A stretch of 64,000 nucleotides of DNA from Brevundimonas sp. Root608 (lineage in GTDB: Bacteria; Pseudomonadota; Alphaproteobacteria; Caulobacterales; Caulobacteraceae): contig NZ_LMGT01000007.1 of the NCBI RefSeq assembly GCF_001427825.1, positions 106,930 through 170,929 on the forward strand, given 5' to 3'. Under the pieces are notes generated by a model. That model saw nothing but the letters and a program-made list of their open reading frames with translations. It had not been told where the DNA came from and did not search any database. This document shows, one piece after another, positions 19,905 to 27,203 of the stretch; the first letter of the stretch is position 1; each line of letters starts with the position of its first letter. The translations under genes were made by a program, and so were the position numbers.

Positions 19905-20126
19905 ATGAAACGCCTTCTGATCCTTTCCGCCGTGTCCGCCACCCTGATGACCTCGGCCTGCGTCACCGTGATCGACGCCTCCGACGACGCGGACCTGGCC
20001 TGGCACGGCGAGAACGCCCAGCCGTTCGACGCCGCGCGCGACGCCTGCCGCGCCTCGACCGGCCACGGCCAGCGCAGCGACGCCTTCCGCGACTGCATGG
20101 CCGCCAGGGGCGGGACCCGCAGCTAG
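19905..20126 (+). CDS. Small putative lipoprotein
   Basis: A 73-residue product. The hydrophobic leader MKRLLILSAVSATLMTSAC ends in a lipobox with C19 as lipid attachment site. The mature part is short, acidic then basic, with a pair of cysteines (DACRAS, DCMAAR) that could form a disulfide. GGAG at 19894-19897 supports the ATG at 19905; a GTG directly before it could also be used. Function unknown. Its stop shares the palindrome CTAG (20123-20126) with the stop of the convergent acetyltransferase gene. Confidence 0.65.
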   Translation: MKRLLILSAVSATLMTSACVTVIDASDDADLAWHGENAQPFDAARDACRASTGHGQRSDAFRDCMAARGGTRS

Positions 20127-20629
20127 GCCTTGAGGTCCCGGACCATGTAGCGGGCGTCCGAGCCGTAGCCGGCGAGTTTCGCTGTCATGGCCGGAGTGTC
20201 GACGACAGTGAAGCCGCGCCTTTCCCAGAAGGGCGCGGCGTCGTTGACCGCCACCAGCGCCAGGGCCGGCCACCCCGCGGCGCGCGCCTGACCGGCGAGC
20301 CGCTCGACGATCTCGCGCGACCAGCCGCCGCCGCGGACCGCGGGGTGCAGGGCGAGGTCGTGCAGATACATCACCGAGGCGTCCGCCGGGATGGCCTCGA
20401 TCAGGGTGTTCAGCGCCGGCGCGGCCTCGGCCCGCCACGGATAGGCGACCAGATAGCCTCGGGCTTCGCCGTCACCGCCGGCGAGGACGAAACAGCCGTC
20501 CGGGTTGAGCGCCAGCCGGTTCTGGAAACAGTCCCGGCCCTCGAAATGGTCGGGGAAGCCGATGAGGGCGATGTCAGCGACGGCGTCCAGATCGGCCGCC
20601 GTCATCGGCCGCCAATTCAGGCCGGGCAT
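20123..20629 (-). CDS. GNAT family N-acetyltransferase
   Basis: From the ATG at 20629 the protein has 168 residues. It shows the GNAT fold pattern: an N-terminal WRPMTAADLDAVADIA segment, the acetyl-CoA motif DLALHPAVRGGGWSREIVERL (R/Q-x-x-G-x-G/A variant) and a C-terminal AAPFWERRGF segment. Substrate unknown. The start overlaps the end of the DUF6265 gene by 13 bases, so the two are probably co-translated. An in-frame start at 20662 would increase that overlap. Confidence 0.82.
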   Translation of the reverse strand: MPGLNWRPMTAADLDAVADIALIGFPDHFEGRDCFQNRLALNPDGCFVLAGGDGEARGYLVAYPWRAEAAPALNTLIEAIPADASVMYLHDLALHPAVRGGGWSREIVERLAGQARAAGWPALALVAVNDAAPFWERRGFTVVDTPAMTAKLAGYGSDARYMVRDLKA

Positions 20630-21072
20630 CGGGTGTTGAGCGGGACCGCCCTGAAACTCCATTCCATGCTCCGCGGCTGTCCGCCGACCTCGCCCTCGAT
20701 CCGGGCCCTGAGGGCGTCTCCGGCGCGTTCATAGATCACCCGCGTCGGAAAGTCGTTTTCAGCATTGGCGAACACCACCCGCCCCGGCCCACTCCCGGCG
20801 AGGACGAAGACGGTGGGCGGCGCGCCGCCGGGCTGGGCGACATAGGCGAAGCCCTGCGGCGTCGGGCCGATGTGCGAGACTTCGAACGAGGCGTGGCCGT
20901 CCTCGACGGTGACGGCGTGGCCGACGCTGAGGCCGGCGCGCGGATCGCTCCAGGTTTCGGACGCCTCGCGCCCGTTGGAACAGTCGAGCCAGTAGCCGGC
21001 CATCCACGACAGATCGGGCGGTGCGACGGGCGCGGTCTGGGCCAGGATGGCGGCGAGCAGGGCGGTCAGCAT
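20617..21072 (-). CDS. DUF6265 family protein, exported
   Basis: A 151-residue protein with a short signal peptide (MLTALLAAILAQTAP). The mature part begins LSWMAGYWLDC and continues with ASETWSDPRAG, the pattern of DUF6265 lipocalin-like small proteins of unknown function. The RVVFANAENDFPTRVIY segment is also typical. It lies upstream of and overlaps a GNAT gene and is preceded by an AraC regulator on the same strand with a 36-base gap. Confidence 0.78.
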   Translation of the reverse strand: MLTALLAAILAQTAPVAPPDLSWMAGYWLDCSNGREASETWSDPRAGLSVGHAVTVEDGHASFEVSHIGPTPQGFAYVAQPGGAPPTVFVLAGSGPGRVVFANAENDFPTRVIYERAGDALRARIEGEVGGQPRSMEWSFRAVPLNTRCPA

Positions 21073-21108
21073 GGAAAATCCCTTCGGACGGGCTGTGGCG
21101 ACCGGACC

Positions 21109-21921
21109 CTAGTGCGGCGACAGCGGCCCGGGCTTGTAGGATTGCGACGCGATGCTCCGCGCCAGGCCGACCTGATCCCGGGCCCATTCGGTGGCGGTGC
21201 AGCCGAGAAAGCGGCGGAAGTCGCGGGCCAGCTGCGGCTGGTCGAAATACCCCGCTTCCAGACCCGCCTCGAGCCAGCCGAGGGCCTCCGGGCCCTGGGC
21301 GTGATCGAAGACCCGCCGGAAGCGCAGGATCGAGCGCAACATGCGGGGCGACACGCCGACGCGCTCCTGGAAGTGGCGCTGAAGGGCGCGCTGCTCGCCA
21401 GGTGAACGGGCAGGCGGCCTGTCGCCTTCGGCGGCCTCGATTTCGGCGCGCACCGCCGGGTCCAGCGACCAGGCGTTGCGACGGCGGTGGTCGTCCAGAA
21501 TGCGCACCATGATCTCGACCTGTGCGGCCGGGTCGCCCGCCGGGGCGGTTACGCCGTCGAGGCGCGCCGTCATGTCCAGACGGCGGTCGGTGGCCTGGGC
21601 CGCGGCATGGCCCAGCCAGTCGCGGGCGCCGTCGGGCTCGAAGCGGACGGCGACCAGCTCGACCGGGCCGACCGGACGCAGGGCCAGCGGCCGGGTCATC
21701 TGGCCGGCGAACAGGGCCGGGGGCTGGAGGCGGAAGACGCCGTCCTCGCCCCGTTCCTCATAGGGCGAGCCGATGTCGAGGATCAGTTCGGGGCAGCCGT
21801 CCGGCGCGATGCGCTGCACCGTCGGCTCGGGCGCGGGCGCGGCATAGGTCCAGAGGGTGCGGACGAAGGGGCGGAGGGCCGCCGGCGGATCGAACTCCTG
21901 ATAGCGATCCCCCTGGTCCAC
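21109..21921 (-). CDS. AraC-family transcriptional regulator
   Basis: A 270-residue regulator. The N-terminal half (about 1-110, REFDPPAALRPFVRTLW.., DGCPELILDIG) matches the DUF6597 type of sensor domain, and the C-terminal half (about 155-260) is an AraC double helix-turn-helix with SPGEQRALQRHFQERVGVSPRML and the GYFDQPQLARDFRRFLG signature. Targets are not evident; the DUF6265-GNAT pair just downstream on the same strand is the natural guess. Confidence 0.88.
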   Translation of the reverse strand: MDQGDRYQEFDPPAALRPFVRTLWTYAAPAPEPTVQRIAPDGCPELILDIGSPYEERGEDGVFRLQPPALFAGQMTRPLALRPVGPVELVAVRFEPDGARDWLGHAAAQATDRRLDMTARLDGVTAPAGDPAAQVEIMVRILDDHRRRNAWSLDPAVRAEIEAAEGDRPPARSPGEQRALQRHFQERVGVSPRMLRSILRFRRVFDHAQGPEALGWLEAGLEAGYFDQPQLARDFRRFLGCTATEWARDQVGLARSIASQSYKPGPLSPH

Positions 21922-21924
21922 GCG

Positions 21925-22356
21925 TCAGTGCGCCTTGGCCGGATCGGGCGGCAGCGGGGGCAGGGGCGCGCAGGGCACGCCGTCCTCCCTGAGCTTCTTC
22001 ACCTCGGCCGGGGTGGCCTCGCCGTAGATTTCACGTTTCTCGGAGCGGCCTTCGTGGATGTCCCGGGCCTCGCGGGCGAAGCCGTCGCCGACGTAGTCGA
22101 AATTCTGCTCCACATGGCGGCGCACCTCGCGCGCGGCCTGCGTCATCAGGGTCTGCATGCGGGCCATGTCGGACTGGAAGACGGCCTTCTTCGTGCCGGT
22201 CACGGCGGGCGACATGATCTGTTTGGAGATGTCGCGCGAGCCGCAGAGCGGGCATTCGACGAGGCCGCGGGCGACCTGGTCGTCATAGTCGCCGGAGGCC
22301 CCGAACCAGGCCTCGAAGGCGTGTTCGTGCTGGCATCTGAGAGCGTAGCGGATCAT
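21925..22356 (-). CDS. DUF1178 family zinc-ribbon protein
   Basis: From the ATG at 22356 there are 143 residues. The N-terminus MIRYALRC..H.FEAWF and the CPLCGS pair are the DUF1178 hallmark, a probable zinc ribbon with the first cysteine at position 8. The middle is charged and helical, the end proline-rich. Function unknown; the family is widespread in alpha- and betaproteobacteria and often sits after a nitrilase-family gene, as here. The start overlaps the nitrilase stop by four bases (ATGA). Confidence 0.85.
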   Translation of the reverse strand: MIRYALRCQHEHAFEAWFGASGDYDDQVARGLVECPLCGSRDISKQIMSPAVTGTKKAVFQSDMARMQTLMTQAAREVRRHVEQNFDYVGDGFAREARDIHEGRSEKREIYGEATPAEVKKLREDGVPCAPLPPLPPDPAKAH

Positions 22357-23189
22357 CGCGGCCCCGCGAATTCGCGGTCGTGGGCCAGTTGGGGGATGGC
22401 GGCGCGGGCGCGGTCGACGGCGTCGAAATCCAGCGTGGCGAACAGCACGCCCGGCAGGTCGTGGTCCAGTTTCGCGGCCACCTCGCCCCACGGCGCGACG
22501 ACGGTCGAGCGGCCCCAGGTGCGTCGGCCATCCTCATGGGCGCCGGCCTGGGCGGGCGCCAGGATCCAGCAGCCGGTTTCGATGGCGCGCGCCCGCAGCA
22601 GGGTCTCCCAGTGGGCCTCGCCGGTCGGAACAGTGAAGGCGGCGGGCACGGCGATCATCACCGCCCCGGCTTTCGCCAGGGCGCGGTACAGCTGGGGGAA
22701 GCGGATGTCGTAGCAGATGGTCAGGCCCAGACGGCCCCACGGCGTGTCGGCGACGACGGCTTCCTCGCCCGGCCGGATGGTGGCGCTTTCGCGCCAGCGT
22801 TCTCCGGTCGGCAGATCGACGTCGAAGACATGCAGCTTGTCATAGGCCGCGGCGATCCCGCCCCGGTCGTCGATCAGCAGGGAGCGGTTGGCGGCGCGGT
22901 CGTCCCCCTGATGGCCGGACCGGACGATGGCCGAGCCGATCAGCAGCCAGACGCCCAATTCCCGGGCCAGGTCGCGCAGTCTTGCGACCGTCTCGTCCTG
23001 ATCGTGGGTGGTCAGGACGGCGTCGCGCCGATCCTTGTCCCTGATCAGGAAATTGGTCGCCTCCGGCGTCAGGATCAGTTTCGCCCCGCCCGCCGCGGCC
23101 TCGCGGATCAGCGGCTCGACATGGGCGAAGGAAGCCGCCGGCGAGGCCGGGGTGCGGGTCTGGATCAGGGCGATCGGAAGCGGGGCCAT
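22353..23189 (-). CDS. Carbon-nitrogen hydrolase (Nit-type omega-amidase family)
   Basis: A 278-residue nitrilase-superfamily enzyme. The catalytic triad is visible as E43 (LTPEATNF), K118 (AAYDKLHVFD) and C159 (LTICYDIRFP). The LHVFDVD and CYDIRFPQLY segments resemble Nit1/Nit2 proteins, which hydrolyse alpha-ketoglutaramate or deaminated glutathione. That would fit the glutaredoxin gene directly upstream, but the substrate is inferred. Start and stop overlap neighbours on both sides (TGATG with grxC, ATGA with DUF1178), indicating a tight operon. Confidence 0.88.
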   Translation of the reverse strand: MAPLPIALIQTRTPASPAASFAHVEPLIREAAAGGAKLILTPEATNFLIRDKDRRDAVLTTHDQDETVARLRDLARELGVWLLIGSAIVRSGHQGDDRAANRSLLIDDRGGIAAAYDKLHVFDVDLPTGERWRESATIRPGEEAVVADTPWGRLGLTICYDIRFPQLYRALAKAGAVMIAVPAAFTVPTGEAHWETLLRARAIETGCWILAPAQAGAHEDGRRTWGRSTVVAPWGEVAAKLDHDLPGVLFATLDFDAVDRARAAIPQLAHDREFAGPR

Positions 23190-23446
23190 CAGGCCTCCAG
23201 CAATGCGTCCAGCGCGCCTTTCCGGTCAAGCGCGTGCAGGTCGTCGGAGCCCCCGATGTGTTTTCCGTCGATGAAGATCTGCGGGAAGGTCATCCGGCCG
23301 CCGGACTTCTGGATCATCTCCTGCTTCTTCGCGGGGTCGCTGGAGGCGACGATCTCGGTGTAGTCGGCGCCCTTTTCATCGAGCAGGGCCTTGGCGGCGT
23401 GGCAGTAGCCGCAGCCGGGCTTGGTGTAGATGATGATGTCGGCCAC
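23189..23446 (-). CDS. grxC: Glutaredoxin 3 (GrxC type)
   Basis: An 85-residue dithiol glutaredoxin: IIIYTKPGCGYCHAAK at the N-terminus, the MTFPQIFIDGKHIGGSDDL core with cis-proline and the GG.DD glutathione-binding loop. The active site reads CGYC rather than the usual CPYC, a known minor variant that may alter redox potential. It probably reduces glutathione-mixed disulfides and ribonucleotide reductase. It lies first in the grxC-nitrilase-DUF1178 operon; comF lies 26 bases upstream on the same strand. Confidence 0.93.
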   Translation of the reverse strand: MADIIIYTKPGCGYCHAAKALLDEKGADYTEIVASSDPAKKQEMIQKSGGRMTFPQIFIDGKHIGGSDDLHALDRKGALDALLEA

Positions 23447-23472
23447 GCGGCACTCCTGAAAAACTGTTCCGC

Positions 23473-24279
23473 CTACATAGGCAGTTCGCGGGCGGTTCGC
23501 ACCCGGGCCACGACCGCGAGATCGACGGCCCGCGCCCCGGCGTCTAGCAGGGCGCGGGCGCAGGCCTCTGCGGTGGCGCCAGTGGTCAACACGTCGTCGA
23601 CCAGAAGGATGCGGCGGCCCTTGATCCGACGGCGGCCCTCGACCGAGACCGCGAAAGCCTTTTTGACGTTCAGGCGGCGGCCCCGGGCCGACTTGCCGCC
23701 CTGGCTGGTGGTGTGGGTCTGGCGGATCAGGGCGTCGGGCAGATAGTCGAGGCCGGCGTCCCGGGCGAGGGGGCGGGCGATCTCGGCCGCCTGGTTGAAG
23801 CGGCGCGACAGCAGGCGAAGGCGGTGCAGGGGCACGGGGGCGACGGCGTCGGCCTCGGCCAGCAGGGGCGCGGCCGAGCGGCTGACCCAGCGGGCGAACA
23901 GGGGGGCGTACGGCTGGTGGTCGCCGTGCTTGAATTTCAGGATCAGCCCGCGCGAGGCGGCGTCATAGACGCAGGCCGCCCGGGCCCGGTCGAAAGCGTA
24001 GGGTTGGGCCACGCAGGCGGCGCAGCGCGGCGATGCGAAGGCGCCGCCGTCCATCCCGAAGGCCGCGCCGCAGCCGTCGCAGACCGGATCCTCCAGAAAG
24101 ACCACGCGGCTCCAGGCGTCGGGCGTCAGGCCGGCCGAGGCGGCGGCCTCGGGGCTGTCCCAGGCGAGGGGCGGCAGCAGCAGATCGGTCACGCCGCGCC
24201 CCAGCGACCGCGCGCCGCGCGCGATCTGCAGCCCGCCCGCTTTCAATCGGTCGCGCCAGCCCCCATCCTGCAGGCCCAT
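23473..24279 (-). CDS. comF: ComF family protein (phosphoribosyltransferase-like)
   Basis: From the ATG at 24279 there are 268 residues. An N-terminal zinc-finger-like part carries CDGCG and CAAC pairs, and the C-terminal PRTase domain has the PRPP-binding loop ILLVDDVLTTGATAEACARAL. ComF proteins belong to DNA uptake systems in competent bacteria, but the role here is unproven. A strong ribosome site (GGAGGAGG) precedes the start. The start codon shares the palindrome CATG (24277-24280) with the divergent methyltransferase, so each gene's leader lies inside the other. Confidence 0.88.
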   Translation of the reverse strand: MGLQDGGWRDRLKAGGLQIARGARSLGRGVTDLLLPPLAWDSPEAAASAGLTPDAWSRVVFLEDPVCDGCGAAFGMDGGAFASPRCAACVAQPYAFDRARAACVYDAASRGLILKFKHGDHQPYAPLFARWVSRSAAPLLAEADAVAPVPLHRLRLLSRRFNQAAEIARPLARDAGLDYLPDALIRQTHTTSQGGKSARGRRLNVKKAFAVSVEGRRRIKGRRILLVDDVLTTGATAEACARALLDAGARAVDLAVVARVRTARELPM

Positions 24280-25162
24280 GAACGCCTCCTCCGGTACCCC
24301 CCGCATCTTCGACGTTCCGCGCCGTACGGCAAGGCTTGCGCGCAGCGAGACGACGATCGCCAGCGCCGACTTCCTGCACGCCCGCGCCGCCGACAACGCG
24401 GTGGGCAGTCTCGAGGCCCTGATGCGAGACTGGCCGACGGTGCTGGACCTGTCGGCCCATCCCGGGGCCTTCGCCGCCGCCCTGAAGGGCAGCGCCGCCC
24501 AGGGGCGGGTCGGGCCGGTTGTCGAAGCGGGGGACCGCGCGGCCCGGGCCGGCCCGGGCATGGCGGCGCTGGGCGTTCCAGACGAGTCTCAGGACCTGAT
24601 CGTCTCGCTCATGAGCCTGCACTGGGCCAATGATCTGCCCGGGGCCCTCGCCCAGATCCGGCGGGCCCTGAAGCCGGACGGCCTGTTTCTGGGGACGTTG
24701 CTGGGGGCGGGGACATTGAAGGAGCTGCGCGCGGTCCTGACCGAGGCCGAGCTGGAGGCGCGCGGCGGAGCCCAGGCGCGGGTGTCCCCCTTCGCCGACG
24801 GCTTCGACGGCGCGGCCCTGCTGCAGCGGGCCGGCTTCGCCCTGCCGGTGGCCGACGTCGACCGGGTGACGGTGCGTTATCCGGACCTGTTCGCCCTGGT
24901 CCGGGACCTCCGGGCCATGGGCGAGACCAATGTGCTCGCCGGCCCCCTGCGGCCGCTGACGCGCGGGGTCGCGGGCCGGGCGGCGCAGCTGTACGCCGAG
25001 CGGTTCGGCGAGGCCGACGGGCGGATTCCGGCGACGTTCGAGATCGTCCATCTGGCCGGCTGGGCCCCGCACGAGAGCCAGCAGAAGCCGCTGCCAAGGG
25101 GTTCTGCGAAGATGCGGCTGGCGGATGCGCTGGGCGTCAGGGAGCAGACCGGCGAGGACTGA
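24278..25162 (+). CDS. SAM-dependent methyltransferase (BioC/NDUFAF5-like)
   Basis: A 294-residue protein resembling alphaproteobacterial homologues of BioC and of mitochondrial NDUFAF5, an arginine hydroxylase for complex I assembly. Family cues are IFDVPRRTARLARSE at the N-terminus, the VLDLSAHPGAFAAAL SAM-site equivalent, the LIVSLMSLHWANDLPGAL region and the DLRAMGETNVL stretch. The glycine-rich loop is degenerate (DLSAHPG), as in NDUFAF5, so methyl transfer itself is uncertain. The plus-strand ribosome site is weak. The start overlaps the comF start in opposite orientation. Confidence 0.8.
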   Translation: MNASSGTPRIFDVPRRTARLARSETTIASADFLHARAADNAVGSLEALMRDWPTVLDLSAHPGAFAAALKGSAAQGRVGPVVEAGDRAARAGPGMAALGVPDESQDLIVSLMSLHWANDLPGALAQIRRALKPDGLFLGTLLGAGTLKELRAVLTEAELEARGGAQARVSPFADGFDGAALLQRAGFALPVADVDRVTVRYPDLFALVRDLRAMGETNVLAGPLRPLTRGVAGRAAQLYAERFGEADGRIPATFEIVHLAGWAPHESQQKPLPRGSAKMRLADALGVREQTGED

Positions 25163-25183
25163 CGGCCTCGGGCAGCCGAAGGA

Positions 25184-25366
25184 TCAGCCGCCCATCGCGC
25201 TGCGCAGGGCGTTCATCGTCCGCTGGAACAGGCCGTCCGCGGTCGCGCCGAAGGCGTGCAGCGCGCCGATGATGACGAGGAACATCAGCGCCAGGATCAT
25301 GCCGTATTCGATGGCCGTGGCCCCGCTTTCGTCGCGGCGGAACCGGGAAAGGAAGCGTCGCAGCAT
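25184..25366 (-). CDS. Flp-family type IVb pilin
   Basis: A 60-residue prepilin. The basic leader is MLRRFLSRFRRDESG, and the prepilin peptidase site precedes ATAIEYGMILALMFL, with the invariant G/A-x4-E-Y of Flp pilins. A hydrophobic helix runs to about residue 40. A strong GGAGG lies before the ATG at 25366. No cpa/tad assembly genes are near, so it would rely on an assembly machine elsewhere in the genome. The gene sits between the methyltransferase (convergent) and mutT (same strand, 20-base gap). Confidence 0.88.
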   Translation of the reverse strand: MLRRFLSRFRRDESGATAIEYGMILALMFLVIIGALHAFGATADGLFQRTMNALRSAMGG

Positions 25367-25386
25367 CGGCCCCCTCCTTCCGGCGG

Positions 25387-25815
25387 CTAGAGCAGGTCGC
25401 GCAGCCAGGCGACCAGGGGTTCGTCGGCCGGCGGCATGGGCCAGTCCGAAAGCTGGTTCGGCCTCACCCATTTCAGCGCCGCGTGCTCGCGGTTCTGCAC
25501 CTGCCCCGACCAGCGTCGGCATAGCCAGAGTGGCATCAACAGGTGAAAGGATTCGTAAGCGTGGCTGGTAAACACGAACGGGGCCAGGCAGGCCTCGTTG
25601 ACGTCGATGCCCAGCTCTTCCTTCAGCTCGCGGATCAGGGCCGCCTCGGGCCGTTCGCCGGGCTCGACCTTGCCGCCCGGGAATTCCCACAGCCCGGCCA
25701 GCTGTTTGCCTTCCGGCCGCTGGGCGATCAGCACCCGGCCGTCGGCGTCGATCAGGGCCACGGCGACGACGAGGACGGTGGGGAGGCTTTCTGTCAGGGA
25801 AGAGCCGGCGCTCAC
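25387..25815 (-). CDS. mutT: (Deoxy)nucleoside triphosphate pyrophosphohydrolase, MutT type
   Basis: A Nudix hydrolase of 142 residues. The complete Nudix box runs from GKVEPGERPE through RELKEELGI (G-x5-E-x7-R-E-x2-E-E-x-G). The opening LVVAVALIDADGRVLIAQRP and the LWEFPGGK segment match MutT enzymes that destroy 8-oxo-dGTP and so prevent transversions. The start is GTG overlapping the argJ stop (GTGA), so it is translationally coupled to argJ. Confidence 0.93.
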   Translation of the reverse strand: MSAGSSLTESLPTVLVVAVALIDADGRVLIAQRPEGKQLAGLWEFPGGKVEPGERPEAALIRELKEELGIDVNEACLAPFVFTSHAYESFHLLMPLWLCRRWSGQVQNREHAALKWVRPNQLSDWPMPPADEPLVAWLRDLL

Positions 25816-27203
25816 GAGCGATAGTCGCCGTTGATCTCGACGTAGCGTTTGGTCAGGTCGCAGGTCCAGACCGTGGCCGAGGCGCGGCCCGAGCCGACGT
25901 CGACGGTGATGTCGATCTCGGCGTTCTTCATATAGGCGCTCATCTTCGCCTCGTCGTAGGTAGGGGACGGCGCGCCGTCGACGGCGGCGACGTGGGGGCC
26001 GAAGCGGATGGCCAGGCGGTCGCGGTCGACCGGCTCGTCCGTCTTGCCCACGGCCATGACCACGCGGCCCCAGTTGGCGTCCTCGCCGGCCAGGGCGGTC
26101 TTGACCAGGGGACTGTCGGCGATCGACTTGGCCAGCTTGCGGGCCGAGCCGGGCGAGGCCGCGCCCTCGACGGTGACGCGGACGAATTTGGTCGCGCCCT
26201 CGCCGTCGCGGACCAGCTGGTGGGCGAGGTCGAGCATGACCTTGTCCAGGGCGGCCGAGAATTCCTTCAGCCGGCGGTCGCCGACCCGGCCGATGCGCGG
26301 GGCGCCCGAGGAGCCGGTGGCGAACAGCAGGCAGGTGTCATTGGTCGAGGTGTCGCCATCGACCGTGACGCTGTTGAAGGTGGTGCGGACGTGCAGGCCC
26401 AGCAGGGCGCGCAGCACCGGCGGGGCGATGGCCGCGTCGGTGACGATGAAGGCCAGCATGGTGGCCATGTCCGGCGCGATCATGCCCGACCCCTTGGCGA
26501 TGCCGGCGATGCGCACGGTATGGCCGTCGATCCGGCACTCGGCCCAGGCGCCCTTCGGGAAGGTGTCGGTGGTCATGATGCCCAGACCGGCCCGCGCCCA
26601 TTGCTCGGTCGGGGGCATGTCGCCGTCGAGGGCGGTCTCGATCTCGTTCAGACGGGCGGTGATCTTGCGGTCGTCCAGCACGACGCCGATCACCCCGGTC
26701 GAGGCCAGCATGACGTCGCGCTGACGGCAGCCGAAGCGTTTGGCCAGCTCGGAGGCGGTGCGCCGGGCGGCGTCGGCCCCGGCCTTGCCGGTGAAGGCGT
26801 TGGCGCAGCCCGCGTTGACGACCAGGCCGCGGACATCGTTCCCGCCCTCGGTCCCGTCCAGATGCCGCTTGCACCAGTCGACCGGCGCCGAGCCGATCTT
26901 GTGCCGGGTGAAGACGCCGGCGCAGGTGGTCCCGCGGGCGAAGCGGAACACCACCAGGTCATCGCGCTCATGTTTGTAGAAGCCGGCGCGGGCGGTGGCG
27001 ATCCCGACGCCGCCGATGGGCGGAATGATCGGGAAGGGCACGGCCAGCGGCGAGATTTCGAGACCGGGCTTGCCGGGCGCGGCTGGCTTCGACGCCGGCG
27101 TGGTGGCGCGCTTCAGCGCCGTGGCCAGCGGGTCCAGCGCCTTTTCCAGCGCCTGTTCGAACTTCTGGCCGGTCGAGGCGCGGCTCTCGGGTGGACGGCT
27201 CAT
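25812..27203 (-). CDS. argJ: Bifunctional glutamate N-acetyltransferase / amino-acid acetyltransferase ArgJ
   Basis: Arginine pathway enzyme that transfers acetyl from N-acetylornithine to glutamate. It is synthesised as a precursor that cleaves itself before a threonine: the site reads M-A-T-M-L-A with T248 as nucleophile. Other family features are TTDTFPK, NDTCLLFATG and ANWGRVVMAVGKT. At 463 residues it is longer than most because an Ala/Pro-rich N-terminal extension of about 55 residues precedes the usual start (SPLAVPFP). It lies between a PPIase (ATGA overlap) and mutT (GTGA overlap) in one operon. Confidence 0.95.
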   Translation of the reverse strand: MSRPPESRASTGQKFEQALEKALDPLATALKRATTPASKPAAPGKPGLEISPLAVPFPIIPPIGGVGIATARAGFYKHERDDLVVFRFARGTTCAGVFTRHKIGSAPVDWCKRHLDGTEGGNDVRGLVVNAGCANAFTGKAGADAARRTASELAKRFGCRQRDVMLASTGVIGVVLDDRKITARLNEIETALDGDMPPTEQWARAGLGIMTTDTFPKGAWAECRIDGHTVRIAGIAKGSGMIAPDMATMLAFIVTDAAIAPPVLRALLGLHVRTTFNSVTVDGDTSTNDTCLLFATGSSGAPRIGRVGDRRLKEFSAALDKVMLDLAHQLVRDGEGATKFVRVTVEGAASPGSARKLAKSIADSPLVKTALAGEDANWGRVVMAVGKTDEPVDRDRLAIRFGPHVAAVDGAPSPTYDEAKMSAYMKNAEIDITVDVGSGRASATVWTCDLTKRYVEINGDYRS

